From the NCBI GenBank assembly GCA_003439945.1, contig QVRM01006451.1, positions 590,001 to 654,000 of the forward strand: DNA of 64,000 bases, read 5' to 3'. Under the pieces are notes generated by a model, which saw nothing but the letters and a program-made list of their open reading frames with translations, had not been told where the DNA came from and did not search any database. Each line of letters opens with the position of its first letter. Positions within the stretch are counted from its first letter, which is position 1. The position numbers and the translations under genes are program-made. Of this stretch, positions 11,997 through 22,930 are shown in pieces. The stretch is from Dermanyssus gallinae (Eukaryota; Arthropoda; Arachnida; Mesostigmata; Dermanyssidae).

Positions 11997-12372
11997 CTCA
12001 AGCTTTTAAATAAGATATAATGTTATTATGAATACTATTATTTAGACATGCAGAGGACATATTGCCTTGCTTTTGAGCTGTCGCCGTAAGCAGACCCGAA
12101 CCAAAAACCGAACCGTTAAGTAAGTACTTCGAGCTAGCTATATGTTCCCGAAATTGTATACTAACGTAGTATAGCGTAGTTTTCCTGTCCTCACGAGCGC
12201 ATTTGCGACACAAACACACCCACGCACACATGTCACGACGCCCAACCACGGATGAGCGGCTAATGCAAGTTTTGTTCTTCCGACTTGATCTGGATGATCA
12301 AAGCAGTAGACTTTGATAACATTTGGCTACTGCACCGATAGATAAGCGAGATAGACTTAGGGCAACGAAATC
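11997..12372. other. No gene recognised
   Basis: Nothing beyond mixed sequence leading into the TTG repeat. Confidence 0.5.
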
Positions 12373-12493
12373 AGTGTTGTTGTTGTTGTTGTGTTGTTGT
12401 TGTTGATGCTGTTGTTGTTGATGTTATTGTTGTTGTTGTTGTTGTTGTGTTATTGTTTTTGTTGTTGTTGTTGTTGCTGTTGCTGTTGTTGAT
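12373..12493. repeat. TTG/CAA trinucleotide tract
   Basis: About 120 bases of TTG units with a few ATG, CTG and TTA interruptions. Confidence 0.95.
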
Positions 12494-13414
12494 AATGACG
12501 ATGTTAGCCGTGGTAGCTGTTTTGTTTGCTGTGCTGTCGTAGCTGGTGTTCGTCGACGGTGCCACATCGCAACGAACTGATGTCGACAACGTACTACGCA
12601 TCGCAAGCCAATTCGATCAAGTGCTGCCACCACTCCGGTGCTTGGCAAGTGAATGACATCCGGAGCAGCCATTGAGTAATGCACGTACGGACATACAAAA
12701 GCTCCGTGTAGTCGTCGTCGTCGTCGTTGTCGTCAACTGGTGGATTCGATCTGCATGGACTCTCGACGCTCCCATCCTAACAGCAGTGCCGGCCGAAGCA
12801 GCTGCAGCTGAACCAAGGCGGCAGAAGCGGTAGTTCCACCGTGTTACCGTAGTTGGAATGGACTGGAACAGCAGCACTCGAGTAGCTGCGACAGCGTGTA
12901 CCAGGGATAGAGCAGTCTGATATTACTGATAGGCAAATAGCAAAACAAGCTAGTGATTTAGTCCTCTGAATACGAATTCCGGCGACGGCGGAATAGTAAT
13001 AACAGCAAGATCGACTCCAGCAACAACAACAACAACAAGAACAGCAGCAGCAGCTCGCAGCGGCAACTCGAGCAAATTCAGCGAGAGAAGGGACAGAAAT
13101 CGTGTTCAGAAGCAGTCTTTCCCAAGATGCAAGCAGGCCGCCCCTTAGCATGCACCGCGATGTTTTTCATCGACGTCGTTTCCAAGACGGCAGGCCAGCC
13201 CGCACCCCACCCTGGTTTGTGACACTGTGCCTCTTTGAACCTTCGTTTTCCTTCGAGCGAGCGGCAAACAGCGAATGAAAGGCAGAACGAACGCATTGAT
13301 CACACAGCTCAGCCTCATCGTCATCATCACCTTCAAACAAACGAAACTACGAACGCCTTCACCTTCATTCAGCAGACGACACCTCGAGTCGCAGCCGCCG
13401 CCGAGAGTAAGTCG

Positions 13415-13449
<35 letters not shown>

Positions 13450-14280
13450 AGCGTTGTTGCTGCTGCTGGAGCGTTGACTGGGTAAGTCTCTATGCCGCCG
13501 TCAGGTCAAATTTATGTTATATGCGCTTCGAAACGACGATGGCAACGACGACGACAACGTGGAGAAGGAGTCGATCTGGCCGGGCCAGCCAGCCCCATCC
13601 GGGGGAGGGGGGTGGTGGGGTGTTACCGTTGTGTTCTCTTTGCGTGTGTGTTTGCGTAGGCCACTAGTTTGCGGTCCGCTACGCCCCCTGGCCGATCGGA
13701 CGGCCGCCGGAAACCGAACCCCACACAGCAAGAGAGAAAAAAGGGGTGACTGGGTGCCACCGCTTCCACTCTTCCGCCAATGAACCAACAACGAAAGTGA
13801 CAACCCAGCGACTCAAGACCTCAAGCGCTCACTTTTGTGCGCTCACTCAAGCGCAGCCAGCTCCGACTGAGTCTAACCGTGAGTGACCGCCCGGGCCACG
13901 GACAAACAGCAGATGTGGAGGAGGCAATAGGGGTGCAAGAAAAAGCAAGAAAGGAGAGAGAGATAAAAGAAAAGGGATGGAGAGGGGAGAGCAAAATGGG
14001 GAGAAAGTCAGAGAGTGTGTTTCAGAGGCCAAAGGAAGAACTGGGACAGATACAGCTACCGATCACGCAATTCAATGCACGCCGCTGGCCGGGCTCCGAG
14101 CCGATGATTGTCAAATCGAATTTTCGACAGGCGCCCCTACACTTCTCAGTGTTGAGTGTATACTCACTCTACCCACTCGACCACGCACGTACGTGTATAT
14201 ACATGTATGTACCTAGAGGGAAGAGACGACTTTGCACTATGTTTGTTTTTTGAGGGGGTAGGGGGGGGAGAGATATCTAT
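12494..14280. other. GC-richer stretch with consensus splice donors, no coding gene called
   Basis: The region is GC-richer than its surroundings, with CAG/CAA and CGT triplet runs, a TTG block at 13,411-13,450 and a purine-rich (GAGA-like) run at 13,925-14,030. On the plus strand there are three strong splice-donor consensus sites: GAGA|GTAAGT (GT at 13,407), TGG|GTAAGT (GT at 13,482) and ACC|GTGAGT (GT at 13,879). The pattern would fit alternative untranslated first exons of a host gene. No convincing coding frame or acceptor partner was found, so no exon is called. Confidence 0.35.
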
Positions 14281-14694
14281 ACTCAATTTCATATACAGGT
14301 ATATATAAACTAGAAAAAGCTCTGCAGTTACTCTTCTCTGAGACCTTTGTAGTCTATTCTACATGAGTAAACAGCCAACAGACGTTCACTCTGGTGTTCG
14401 TCCTATCTGAATTGGGAATCTTAAAAACCAATTGTTGACCGATCCTGGTTTGGACTTGAGAAATGTCCAATATAAATACGGTTTTGTCGTTAGTCCACCT
14501 TGCTGTAAATATATAGAAACATATTTAGTAATCGCCAAAGAGGTTGCAGTAAGACACTATTCAATTTACCCATTCAATTAAGCGAAATATAATTACCTGA
14601 TTATTGTAGCGTATAATTATTTGTATTTAATAAATGCGCATATGCAAATACTAAATGTAGGTTGTTACACGTATAATGCATTCTGTCAATGTTG
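14281..14694. other. No gene recognised
   Basis: AT-rich sequence with nothing recognisable. Confidence 0.5.
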
Positions 14695-15240
14695 GACAAT
14701 AGAGCTGGAATAATAACTAGAGATGCTATTTCGTGCAAATAAGTTGGGAATGCTTAAGTGAAGGATCTGGTGTTTATAAAGATACATCTGGAAGGGACAA
14801 TATGAGCAGTTAAGAGGGCATACAAAGCGCCTAGAAGCACGGAAGAAGAAGTTAAGCAGCTATTTAAAAGGGTACATAAAGTAATTGAGGACTATCAGAA
14901 TAAGGGGGGGGGGGGTAATATGTCTGGGAGATTGGAATGCAATTATCGAACAGCTGGATGGATGAGAAGACAGAGCGGGCAGAAAACTGATTTATCTAGC
15001 AGAGTCGAGTGAGGCCCAAATTTTAAATTTGGACCCGCGGGTGGAAGGGAGATATACGTACACATAGGGGGACAAAAAGTTATGCGTACATTATGTACTG
15101 ACAAAGGGTGAAATAGATAAATGAATAGAAGATATCAGAAAAAGTGAAGAGAAAACATAGAATGTTGGAAATTATCATAATTGGGTGGGAGTGAGCGGGA
15201 GGAAGAAGAGGCCGAAGCGCGTAGTTGTAAAAAATAAATG
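14695..15240 (+). pseudogene. Decayed LINE endonuclease (APE-type) fragment, probable family F4
   Basis: In broken frames the plus strand reads the second half of an apurinic-type endonuclease. It starts with AGIITRDAIS, then GDWNAIIEQLDG (the conserved GDxN block, about 14,930), then AESSEAQILNLDPR, then GRYTYT and DYVLTKG-like text (the last read as HYVLTKG). These blocks are the known order of LINE EEP domains after the N-terminal half. Several stops and a 12-G run break the frame, so it is dead. The N-terminal half and the reverse transcriptase are absent. Assignment to F4 is inference from style only. Confidence 0.7.
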
Positions 15241-16220
15241 TTTGGATAAACACAAATGGGCACACAAAGTATAATACATAAAATAATTCTTAGTGGCAAA
15301 TGGGGAAAAGCTGGTAAATAAAATAAAAACGTGAGCATATAAACATTTAAGGCGTGTAAGACTACAAAGTGAAAGCATAAAATATACGAGGTCGATTTTA
15401 CACCGGAAAACTGCGTTATTTAGTTTTTGTTCAAAAGACCTGTTCTACATGTCGTACATGAACGCTTTGACTTTGTTGATTTTAATTTCGTTCTTTCTTG
15501 TGCTATAAATCTGTCTTTCTTTACACGTTTAGTAAAAATGCATGCAATAGTAGAACCAGGCGTAGGGATTCCTTGCTGCCGTACCTGTAATTTAAGTTGA
15601 GAAATTTTCTCTTCTGCGCTCTCTGTTTGTCATATCCAATAGCTTTCTGCATCGTACAGCTGCCACTTCGGTGGCCTGCCATGTTTCATTAGAGCTTCAA
15701 ACGACTTGCTCTTTCAGTACAAGTTTGCCTGGGTCTGTTCTGTCCTAAACGTCAGCTTCCCACTGCATCGCACGTCTGTTTTCGAACGTACGCATTGCTA
15801 TGTATGTGATTACAGCAGACGGTATTGTGTTTTGCGTTTTCTGTCTTTGCTCTCGAGATAGCGATTCGAGGTGTATGTAATGTGTTCTTCCCTTTGTCGG
15901 CGTATCGCGGGCCTTAGAGTATGTATCGCCGGCCTTAACGTATGTGTACGTGTTTGCACAAGCTGGTTTCTCCTCTTAGGAAGGAACAAAATACGCCACG
16001 TGTTAGTGATCACTAACATTTCGTTGCAGTCAACTGTACCGATCGCAGAAACTAGGAGATTAAGTTGGAACTCACCAGTTTTCGGTACCGTCTGGAGCAT
16101 TGCTTTGGGGCAAACTAGCAATAAAACCTCGAAGCAGCATTATTTAATAAATGTATTGTTGTATCAGTAAATTTTTCACAATTACAATTATGTTTATTTC
16201 CCTCAGATTAAGTATAATAT
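15241..16220. other. No gene recognised
   Basis: The beginning may still hold degraded continuation of the LINE fragment (an EEEAEARS-like stretch near 15,200). Beyond that nothing is recognisable. Confidence 0.45.
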
Positions 16221-16312
16221 ACAGTTCAAAATGTTTCTTCAACAAGCTCTATCTTTTTCACGCTTCCGACGAGAGAAGTAGTGCAACGATTATCGGTCCA
16301 GCGCTGTGCATT
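16221..16312. repeat. Dispersed repeat G, copy 1
   Basis: About 90 bases starting AAAATGTTTCTTC and ending CCAGCGCTGTG match 33,668-33,749 closely (CTTCCGACGA, GAAGTAGT and TCGGTCCAGCGCTGTG are shared). No coding meaning is seen. The abrupt shared boundary after GCGCTGTG suggests the end of a mobile element. Confidence 0.75.
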
Positions 16313-16762
16313 CCACTGCATGGTACTTGGCACACCTCTGCAGGCAGAACCGGCAGGTGCACAACTCGTACTCCTGGCGAAAGGCTGCGTTTGAAGATAC
16401 CAGATGTATCAGTAGGATCACAAGGCAGTAATCGTTTTGACGCAAACGTCGCTGTTATTCGTGCGATAGAGCCGCGATCCCTTGCAAGAAATACAAGTAC
16501 TTACCTTAAACTAAAGACTTACTGCATATACGCTAGAACTATATAATCATACACAAATAAACTGCCGGAACAGCCTTATGGTAGAGCATACAATCTGGCT
16601 AGTACAAGCTTTACGACGCAAACTTAGATTATAATTCTACTTCTTGCGCAAATACGCTTGGCAAATTTCGAAATAGAGTCATATTTATTGCATATTCAAG
16701 TGCGTTCTTAGCTATGCGCCGCATTTCTAATAAAATTTGTGTGTGTCGGGTCACCGACAGAC
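16313..16762. other. No gene recognised; tRNA-like decay near 16,565-16,650
   Basis: GCCTTATGGTAGAGCAT near 16,574 resembles an A box and D arm, with a poor B box about 55 bases on. It is too degraded to call. Confidence 0.35.
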
Positions 16763-16768
16763 TTTAAT
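16763..16768 (-). promoter_or_regulatory. Candidate poly(A) signal (ATTAAA)
   Basis: ATTAAA lies 13 bases after the stop codon of the candidate exon on the same strand. It is a common variant of the poly(A) signal, and the spacing is unusually tight. Confidence 0.25.
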
Positions 16769-16780
16769 TGCATTTTGTTT

Positions 16781-16934
16781 TTACGACCTTTTTAGGCCCT
16801 TCCAGTAGTTTGTGGTTATCGCTCTAGTTTCGTAATAACGCCAATCAACATCCGCAAATTTATATTTCCATTCATCAAGATGATTCTCGAAGGCCTCCGT
16901 TATCGGTAAAGCATAAGTTGCTCTGAGATCCTCC
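16781..16934 (-). CDS. Candidate terminal coding exon of an unidentified host gene
   Basis: On the minus strand a textbook 3' splice site (a pyrimidine tract, then CACTTTTAG|G) opens at 16,934 onto about 50 codons that run to a TAA at 16,781-16,783. The peptide contains EDLRATYALPITEAF, HLDEWKYKF, DVDWRYYETRAI and NYWKGLKRS. It is rich in aromatic and acidic residues and low in the Ser/Leu/Tyr-Ile bias of chance AT-rich frames, which is why it looks coding. The intron phase would be 2, since one base completes an Arg codon. There is no ATG in the exon, so earlier exons would be needed, upstream on the minus strand at higher coordinates; none was found. AAAAG|GTCGTA at the end could be a weak donor instead of a terminal stop. 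The family is not recognised. Confidence 0.4.
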
Positions 16935-17812
16935 CTAAAAGTGGTGTCGAGAGACAAAATAATTATTAACAATGATATCAACGATTAACTCATTAAAATA
17001 GTAGTGTGGTATTGTTACAAGTGTACAGTGCATTCGATTAGCACACAAGCTGATCGAGATTTATCTGACCGTACAATGTGACACATAAAAAGCGGCCTGA
17101 ACGCCTACTCATGCGATGATTGTGATATAGCGACACGTTATGTACCGAATACCATATGAAAAAGAGCTATTGCTGTTTAAAGCAATTAGTAGTTGAACAA
17201 GTTTGCAAACTTACTGTTTCCGGTTGGAATGCTAAAACCTGCCTCTGATAAAACGCTGATTGTAAGCAACTTCTGATATTGACATATATACCAAGCATAC
17301 AGGGTTATTCTAATACACGGTGAGTACATATTCGAATATATACATAGAAAGCTCGACCCACGCTAAGGATGTTCGTTCAGTTCAAATCTATTTATGCTTC
17401 GATTAGAGGCCCGGGGAACCAGGCTGCCACAAAGTAAAGGCGGCTATAGAAAACGATTCCGCAGAACCTTATGAAGATACTGGACGAAGGAGTTTACAGT
17501 TTCTGGTGTGTTCGTCGCAGATATCGCGTTTTGGGCACACGCTAAATCAAAGCTTCTAAAGCTACCCCAAATAAACCAGAAAGTTGACTTAACATCTAAT
17601 CTAAGGCAAGCACGATTTTTTGCAAAATATTTGGAGGCGATAAATCAAATAAATTTGATTTTGCAACGATTTCTGTTCTTCATTAAAAAAAACGATAGCG
17701 TAACTAAAACAAGCTAGCCAATCTTAGATGTCAAATTTAACTATATCATTAGCAAACTTATTGTGCTTCTAAACCAGTATCATTGATACAAATAGTTTCA
17801 GATTTGTCGTTG
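16935..17812. other. No gene recognised
   Basis: AT-rich. TACAGGGTTATTC at 17,298-17,310 is similar to the outer ends of some DNA transposons (TA followed by CAGGG), but no partner end was found. Confidence 0.45.
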
Positions 17813-17818
17813 CAAAAA

Positions 17819-17856
<38 letters not shown>
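17813..17856. repeat. Poly-A followed by (AT)n
   Basis: About 14 A then about 14 AT units. A-runs of this sort often mark retroposon tails, but no element was recognised next to it. Confidence 0.9.
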
Positions 17857-17860
<4 letters not shown>

Positions 17861-18296
17861 GTGCGTTAAAAATAGTTTCCATTATATTTTAAATTATATT
17901 AATGATAAACACTAGATAAGTGGTTAATGAAAAAAAAACGTTGACGCCACTACAAATTCTGATAGCACGAAGGCGGACTAAACGTTTTCAGGACAGTGAT
18001 CGTTGGCGGCCGGACGGCACAATACCGCGTAGGTTAAGGGCAGTACGCTGTGTTCGGGACTCAATAAAAGTGTAGGCACATCTTATGCGTAGTGAAGGAA
18101 AATTTCGTAAAACACAGGGCCAGTGTTCGAGCTTTCAAGATCCTACTTGGCGCAAATAAAGGTCGGTAGCTAAACGAGCCACTTATGGAAGGGGCTGACT
18201 TTAAACATCGTGAGGCAACCTACCGTCGCAGTAAAAAATATCGTTCTAATATAGGTATACTAAGGTGAATGCTGTCTGGAAATATATATTTATACC
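17857..18296. other. No gene recognised
   Basis: Nothing recognisable. Confidence 0.5.
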
Positions 18297-18545
18297 TAAC
18301 GAGCAAGGTGAATTAGTGGCAAAGTCATTGTCTTGCATCCAGGAGGACCTGGGTTCAAGATTTGGACCTTTTTGCGGTTTTCAATTTAAACAAAGTAAAT
18401 GGCAGAGTGAATTATAATCGACCACAATCGGACAAAAACGGGGAACACAGATGTCTTCATAAAAATACATGGTGCATTATCATTCAGCCCCCATTATCAC
18501 ATTTATCATATTAATATATGAGTGTCTATATGAGCGTGTGTTTTG
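18297..18545 (+). mobile_element. tRNA-derived SINE (family A), copy 2
   Basis: A degraded A box (TGAATTAGTGGC, 18,309-18,320) and B box (GGGTTCAAGATTT, from about 18,352) are followed by the same tRNA-unrelated body as the copy at 10,055, including CAATTTAAACAAAGTAAATG and a GACAAAAAC stretch. Copy 2 has a weaker B box than copy 1, suggesting it is older or inactive. Confidence 0.75.
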
Positions 18546-18664
18546 AGTACGATACGGTTTGCGGTGCCATCTAAGTGCAATAGAAATGAAAGCCTATTTG
18601 TCAACGTCTATGTGTGTCAATGTTCTGAATTCGAGTACAGTGAGAAAATCGTTGCAACTTCTAC

Positions 18665-19215
18665 TATGATTGATTGATTGATTTATTATTCGCTTGGCAT
18701 GCATACCTAAATACACATGTCACCCTTTTTTATCAGGGGCGCTTAGAGCGGCAGCATATATGTTACCTATGCATCTGAATAATCAATGTACACTTCCATA
18801 CCTACTGAGTATTTGCTCTCCATTGGGACAGCCTCTTCTTTGTAATATCGACCAGGTCCTTTCTAACGTTTGGTCCTAGAGCTAGGGCATCCGACAGCTC
18901 TATATCTCTGCTTCCCCCTAGGGCTGTACATTCTTTAACAATATGCTCAATTGACTCATTCCCTAGTCCACATGCTCGACATTCTGTACTTTGTCCCTCC
19001 ATATATTTAGCTCTTTGTATCCTTGTATCCAACATCCCTGCCCTGGCATCTGCCAATAGCCCGCTCGCTTTTGAATTATCGTATACCCATTCTACCCCGC
19101 CCCTTTCCGTCTTTTCCTTTCCATATATACTTGCCAAACTCGATCTGGAACCCATCGCCAATTTCCATTTGCCTGTATATGACTTGTTCACCCTCGATTT
19201 CACCATCTTCTCCGA
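18665..19215 (-). pseudogene. LINE ORF2 C-terminal fragment (family F4) with (AATC)n tail
   Basis: The minus strand holds an uninterrupted frame of 134 codons to a stop at 18,802. It contains the C-terminal zinc motif of many LINE ORF2 proteins: ECRACG, then SIEHIVKEC (C-x2-C ... H-x4-C), preceded by DNSKASGLLADARAGML. A 3' UTR of about 130 bases follows and ends in (AATCA)-type tetranucleotide units at 18,667-18,683. The same 3' end occurs on the plus strand at 47,560-47,665. The copy is 5' truncated, without RT or endonuclease. Its open frame makes it younger than most fragments here. Confidence 0.8.
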
Positions 19216-19911
19216 TGTTATCTCCGACTACTATAACTAGTTACACTATAATATGGCATTAACCATCATAATAATTGTCTCGTTAAATGTGTATATTTAT
19301 ACGCATGCACTTATCTTAAAGATCTTGATATGCGCACACCGTAGGTTACTAACTATAATATATACATGTAAAGTATTTTATACTTGTATGAAGTTGTATG
19401 TAAATGTCAATGTGATCTCTGACAAACCCGGCGCAAAAACTGCGCGTGCCAATAAATTGTTCAAAACGTGATGCCTGTTGGACTTGTGGCCAGCTACTCG
19501 GCGATATTCTAAAACAAACTGTTTACTAGTACGGGGGCGTGTTTTCATCGAGGCGCGGAATTTGGGCCCGCTTTTTGAGACGGAGGCTTCTCAAACCGTT
19601 CAGTCGGCTTTAACTCATACGTGATGCTAAGGTTCTTGCTACCAATAAAAGGACAGCCACGTAATCGCCGTGTTGTAAAGACAACGACAACCACGAGCTA
19701 ATAACCGGACATAAAATTAAAAACAAACAAAATTGTGAACAAAACGTGATATAGCCCACCGCATCATCGGAGCATCATGAAAACTACGCAAAACATAAAA
19801 AATAAGATAATGAACAAGAGCAACACCAGTCGATGGGAAAATATTGTTGCAGATCGACATTTTTTTAGCTTCTAATCAACAGCTAATAATGACAAATTAG
19901 AGTATGACAAG
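19216..19911. other. No gene recognised
   Basis: AT-rich sequence with nothing recognisable before the TAA repeat. Confidence 0.5.
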
Positions 19912-19920
19912 ATAATAATA

Positions 19921-19978
<58 letters not shown>

Positions 19979-20033
19979 AGATAATGATAATGATAATAAT
20001 AATAATATAATAATAATAATAATAATAATAATA
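19912..20033. repeat. (TAA)n microsatellite, 5' flank of F5 copy 1
   Basis: About 120 bases of TAA/ATA units with scattered TGA interruptions end directly at the F5 fragment. Confidence 0.95.
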
Positions 20034-20747
20034 CAAGCCGTCTCCTCGCCGGGTGCAAGCGTATGGCTACACGCCCTCCCGAGTCCTCAACTGGGTACTC
20101 TTTTAGACGATGAGTCTACACAAATATTGGTCGGTTTGAGAGTGGGAGCAGAACTGGTTTCCCCCCATCGCTGTGGTTGTGGTGACGAAGTCGACTCCCT
20201 AGGCCACCACGGTCTTTCTTGCGTCCAGAGTTCAGGCAGGATCGCACGCTACTCGGCCCTGAACGAGACGTTCTGCAGAGGATTACGGTTGGCAGGCTAC
20301 CCATGTGTGCTGGAGCCCCCCGGTTTAGTCAGAGATGACGGAAAATGGCCTGACGGAATGACTATGACCCCATTTGATTGGGGCCAGATGCTGGTGTGGG
20401 ATGCGACTGTTACCGACTCTTTAGCCCCTTCAATGGCCGGTTCTGGCGCAGCCCGCCCTGGGCATGCGGTTGCCTTAGCGGAAACAGCCAAGTGCAGAAA
20501 GTACTCAAGCCTGGACTATCCCCACTTGTTCTCACCTCTAGCTTTTGAGACGTTGGGGGGAGTAGGGTTGCTTACCAAAAAATTACTCAGAGACGTCGGG
20601 AGAAGATTAGTGGTTGCTACAGAAGACAAAAGAGCGGGGGAGTACTTACTGCAGCGCTTGTCGTTGGACGTTCAGAGGGGGAACGCTGCGTCGGTGAGAG
20701 GAACTTTGGCCAGGTGGACCAGCCCCAGCTTGGACCTAGAGCCTTGA
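20034..20747 (+). pseudogene. F5 retroelement C-terminal fragment: CxC...HH...C cluster plus PD-(D/E)xK-like domain
   Basis: An open frame runs unbroken from the TAA repeat to a TGA at 20,745-20,747. It begins in mid-protein (VWLHALPSPQLG, then LLDDEST). Counted from the TTG at 20,127, a zinc-ligand-like cluster follows at C16-x-C18 ... H27-H28 ... C32 (CGCG, then GHHGLSC), and then a nuclease-like core: PD at 75-76, D92 (in VWDATVTD), E119 and K122 (AETAKCRKY). The C-terminus has LLQRLSLDVQRGNAASV. This arrangement resembles the C-terminal restriction-like endonuclease of site-specific LINEs, and many metazoan RT proteins end in the same block. There is no RT, so the copy is 5' truncated. 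It lies between TAA repeats on both sides. Two related copies are at 28.6-29.9 kb and 53.1-53.75 kb. The nuclease assignment is inference from motif spacing. Confidence 0.7.
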
Positions 20748-20845
20748 GTTGTTTATTTTCAGTTCGTTCAGTGACACATTGTGATAACAGACAACATGGA
20801 CAAATAAATTTGCCGGCGGACATGGACAAAAAAAAATGTCGGTCC

Positions 20846-20851
20846 ATATAA

Positions 20852-20905
<54 letters not shown>

Positions 20906-20918
20906 CAACAACAACAAC
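20846..20918. repeat. (TAA)n then (CAA)n microsatellite, 3' flank of F5 copy 1
   Basis: TAA units begin about 100 bases after the F5 stop codon, directly after ATGTCGGTCCATA, and pass into six CAA units. Together with the 5' flank they enclose the insertion. Confidence 0.93.
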
Positions 20919-21621
20919 ATTCTACACCAACGATAATATCTCACTTCACAGATATCTGCACTTTGCTAGATCACACAAATTGTCAGCAGTATGGCTAATA
21001 ATGATAGTCGTGAGTAGTCAGTCAGACTGCCAAAGTAGTCAGTCAATAGATCAAACTCCCGCGTATCGCCGCGCCCAAACCGAAATCTGCGCCGACGGGT
21101 TGCCTTATCCTTACTCTGGCCCAGGCCTAGCCACTTCGGTCCGGGCCAGGCCTTTGGTACGACGTGGAAAAGCTGGTTCGGTTGGGTAGGCGAGTTGAAA
21201 AGCGCCGGCCCAAACGGGGCTGATAATTGACATCGACGACCGAGGACGAGGACGGCGCCTGCGTAGAACTGGAACAGAGTAAAGGAGCGCGGCAGTTCGG
21301 CGGAGAGTGTCGCCTGTGCACTCGCGTGTCGTTGTGTCTCGCTCGTGTTCCAGTTGAACTGGAGGTGGATTCAAAAGTGGGCGGCAAATGCAAAACAGCC
21401 ACTCAACACAGAGAGACAGAGATAGCGTGCAATAGAGAGAGATTGAGAGGGACAGGCAGAGAGTCTGCCGGACATTACTACTGTAGGTCCTTTTCTACTA
21501 GCAAACCTGCAGGTAGATAGATATAGAAACGATGTCGGTGGCTAAAGCGGCCGAAGGCGGAACACATTAGTGGTAGGCGCGATCAAGAATCGCCTTCGTT
21601 TGTATTGGCCGGCCGCTATTA
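20919..21621. other. GC-rising stretch, no gene called
   Basis: GC content rises from about 21,040. GAGA-type purine runs occur at 21,410-21,470. Frames on both strands are low complexity and have no domain. Confidence 0.4.
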
Positions 21622-21637
21622 CATACACACACACACG

Positions 21638-21678
<41 letters not shown>
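21622..21678. repeat. (AC)n followed by (AT)n
   Basis: Seven AC units then about 20 AT units with one GT interruption. Confidence 0.95.
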
Positions 21679-21682
<4 letters not shown>

Positions 21683-22250
21683 CATCGTTTGGTCTTCTCG
21701 CCAGTGTCGTGGTGGTGGAGCAGCAGCGGCAGAAATCGTCATTGTCATTGACATCTCCATCAATCAACCAGCACTGCTTTTTCACCTTTTTCTGCTTCTA
21801 CTCTTTTCCCTTCTTCTAACCTGCCGCTTCGTCGGTAGCGCAGTTCTCGCACGTCGTTGCTGCAGGTGCGGTGTTTCGCCTCGGCTTCTGGTGGTTCTAT
21901 TCAGGCGCCGGCGTCGGGCCGCGCCCGTGCCCGAGGTCCGGGGTGGGCCTCGTAGCCAGGTCGGCCTGGCCCATTCGACGGAGTATTCACATGCAAATCG
22001 GCAGGCGCCAGGTCATCGGTGTCGAAACTGCTCCGCGTTCCGCCTTCTCTCACCTTGTTGCGTTGGTCGCTCGCTCCCCGCAGACTCGCTGTCCCTCCGC
22101 CGGGGGGGGGGGGGTGACCAAAACGATCGAGTTCAGCAGCGATGATTCCTCGAACAGCAGCCGCAAAAGCTGTACGGCGAGGGCGACGCGGCATTCGGCG
22201 CTAGTTCATGCTGTCGTCTTCGCCCCCCCCCCCTCCTCCCTTGAACAACC
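21679..22250. other. GC-rich stretch with poly-G and poly-C, no gene called
   Basis: GC-rich sequence contains a 13-G run at 22,102-22,114 and an 11-C run at 22,223-22,233. Overlapping Arg/Pro/Ser-rich frames on both strands (up to 191 codons) are probably composition artefacts. A CpG-like promoter or UTR is possible but not demonstrated. Confidence 0.35.
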
Positions 22251-22930
22251 TTCGCCCTTCTCCTATTTTGTCTGTCGTATACAACAAAAAAACGGCCTTT
22301 CAATACTAATATGCATACATATTATGTCTAAATAAATATACTAGTAAAATGCATGCTGGACTTTAAATAGCCATTAAAGGTGCTCGACGGCGGTTATTTT
22401 CACTTTCGAGACAAATGGCCGGAGCTTACCATAGATCAAGGCACATATATATATATATGTTTTTGCCATTTTGATTCGGCAGAATGCGGTCGTGTTTTCC
22501 CGGGAGATTCCATAACAGGAATTGTTCTACTACGATTTTGGTAGCGATAGTTTCATTAACGAATGTGTGCGTATTGAGTGCTTGATTAATGTATAGTGTA
22601 CGATCGGAGATACTTTGATCGCGTCTCTGAGGAATCGGATCCCTTTTGAGCCCTCCGGCTGTCTTTGTTCGATTTGTTAGCGCCATCGTAGATAATAAGC
22701 TTACAGTTAGCTGCTCTTTTGTAGCTTACATGAGCCTACAGGCCGTTAGGGCCTAGTGGAGTGATTATCGACTACCACTTAGCAACACCGTGCTCGGTGT
22801 TCAGTTTTGCACGCTCCCTTTTTAGCACTGTTGCTAGTTTTGTGTCGCGACGCTCACCGCCTGTATTGAGAGCAGCACGACCGGAGCAGACTGCGCTACA
22901 ACAGAAACGGTCTTACATCCCATGCCCGAT
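22251..22930. other. No gene recognised
   Basis: AT-rich; short (AT)n at about 22,444-22,459. Nothing else recognisable. Confidence 0.5.

Noticed and set aside
21570..22335. Long overlapping frames in the 21.6-22.3 kb GC-rich stretch
   Set aside because: Cross an (AT)n tract (YIYIYI) and G/C homopolymers; no domain recognised.
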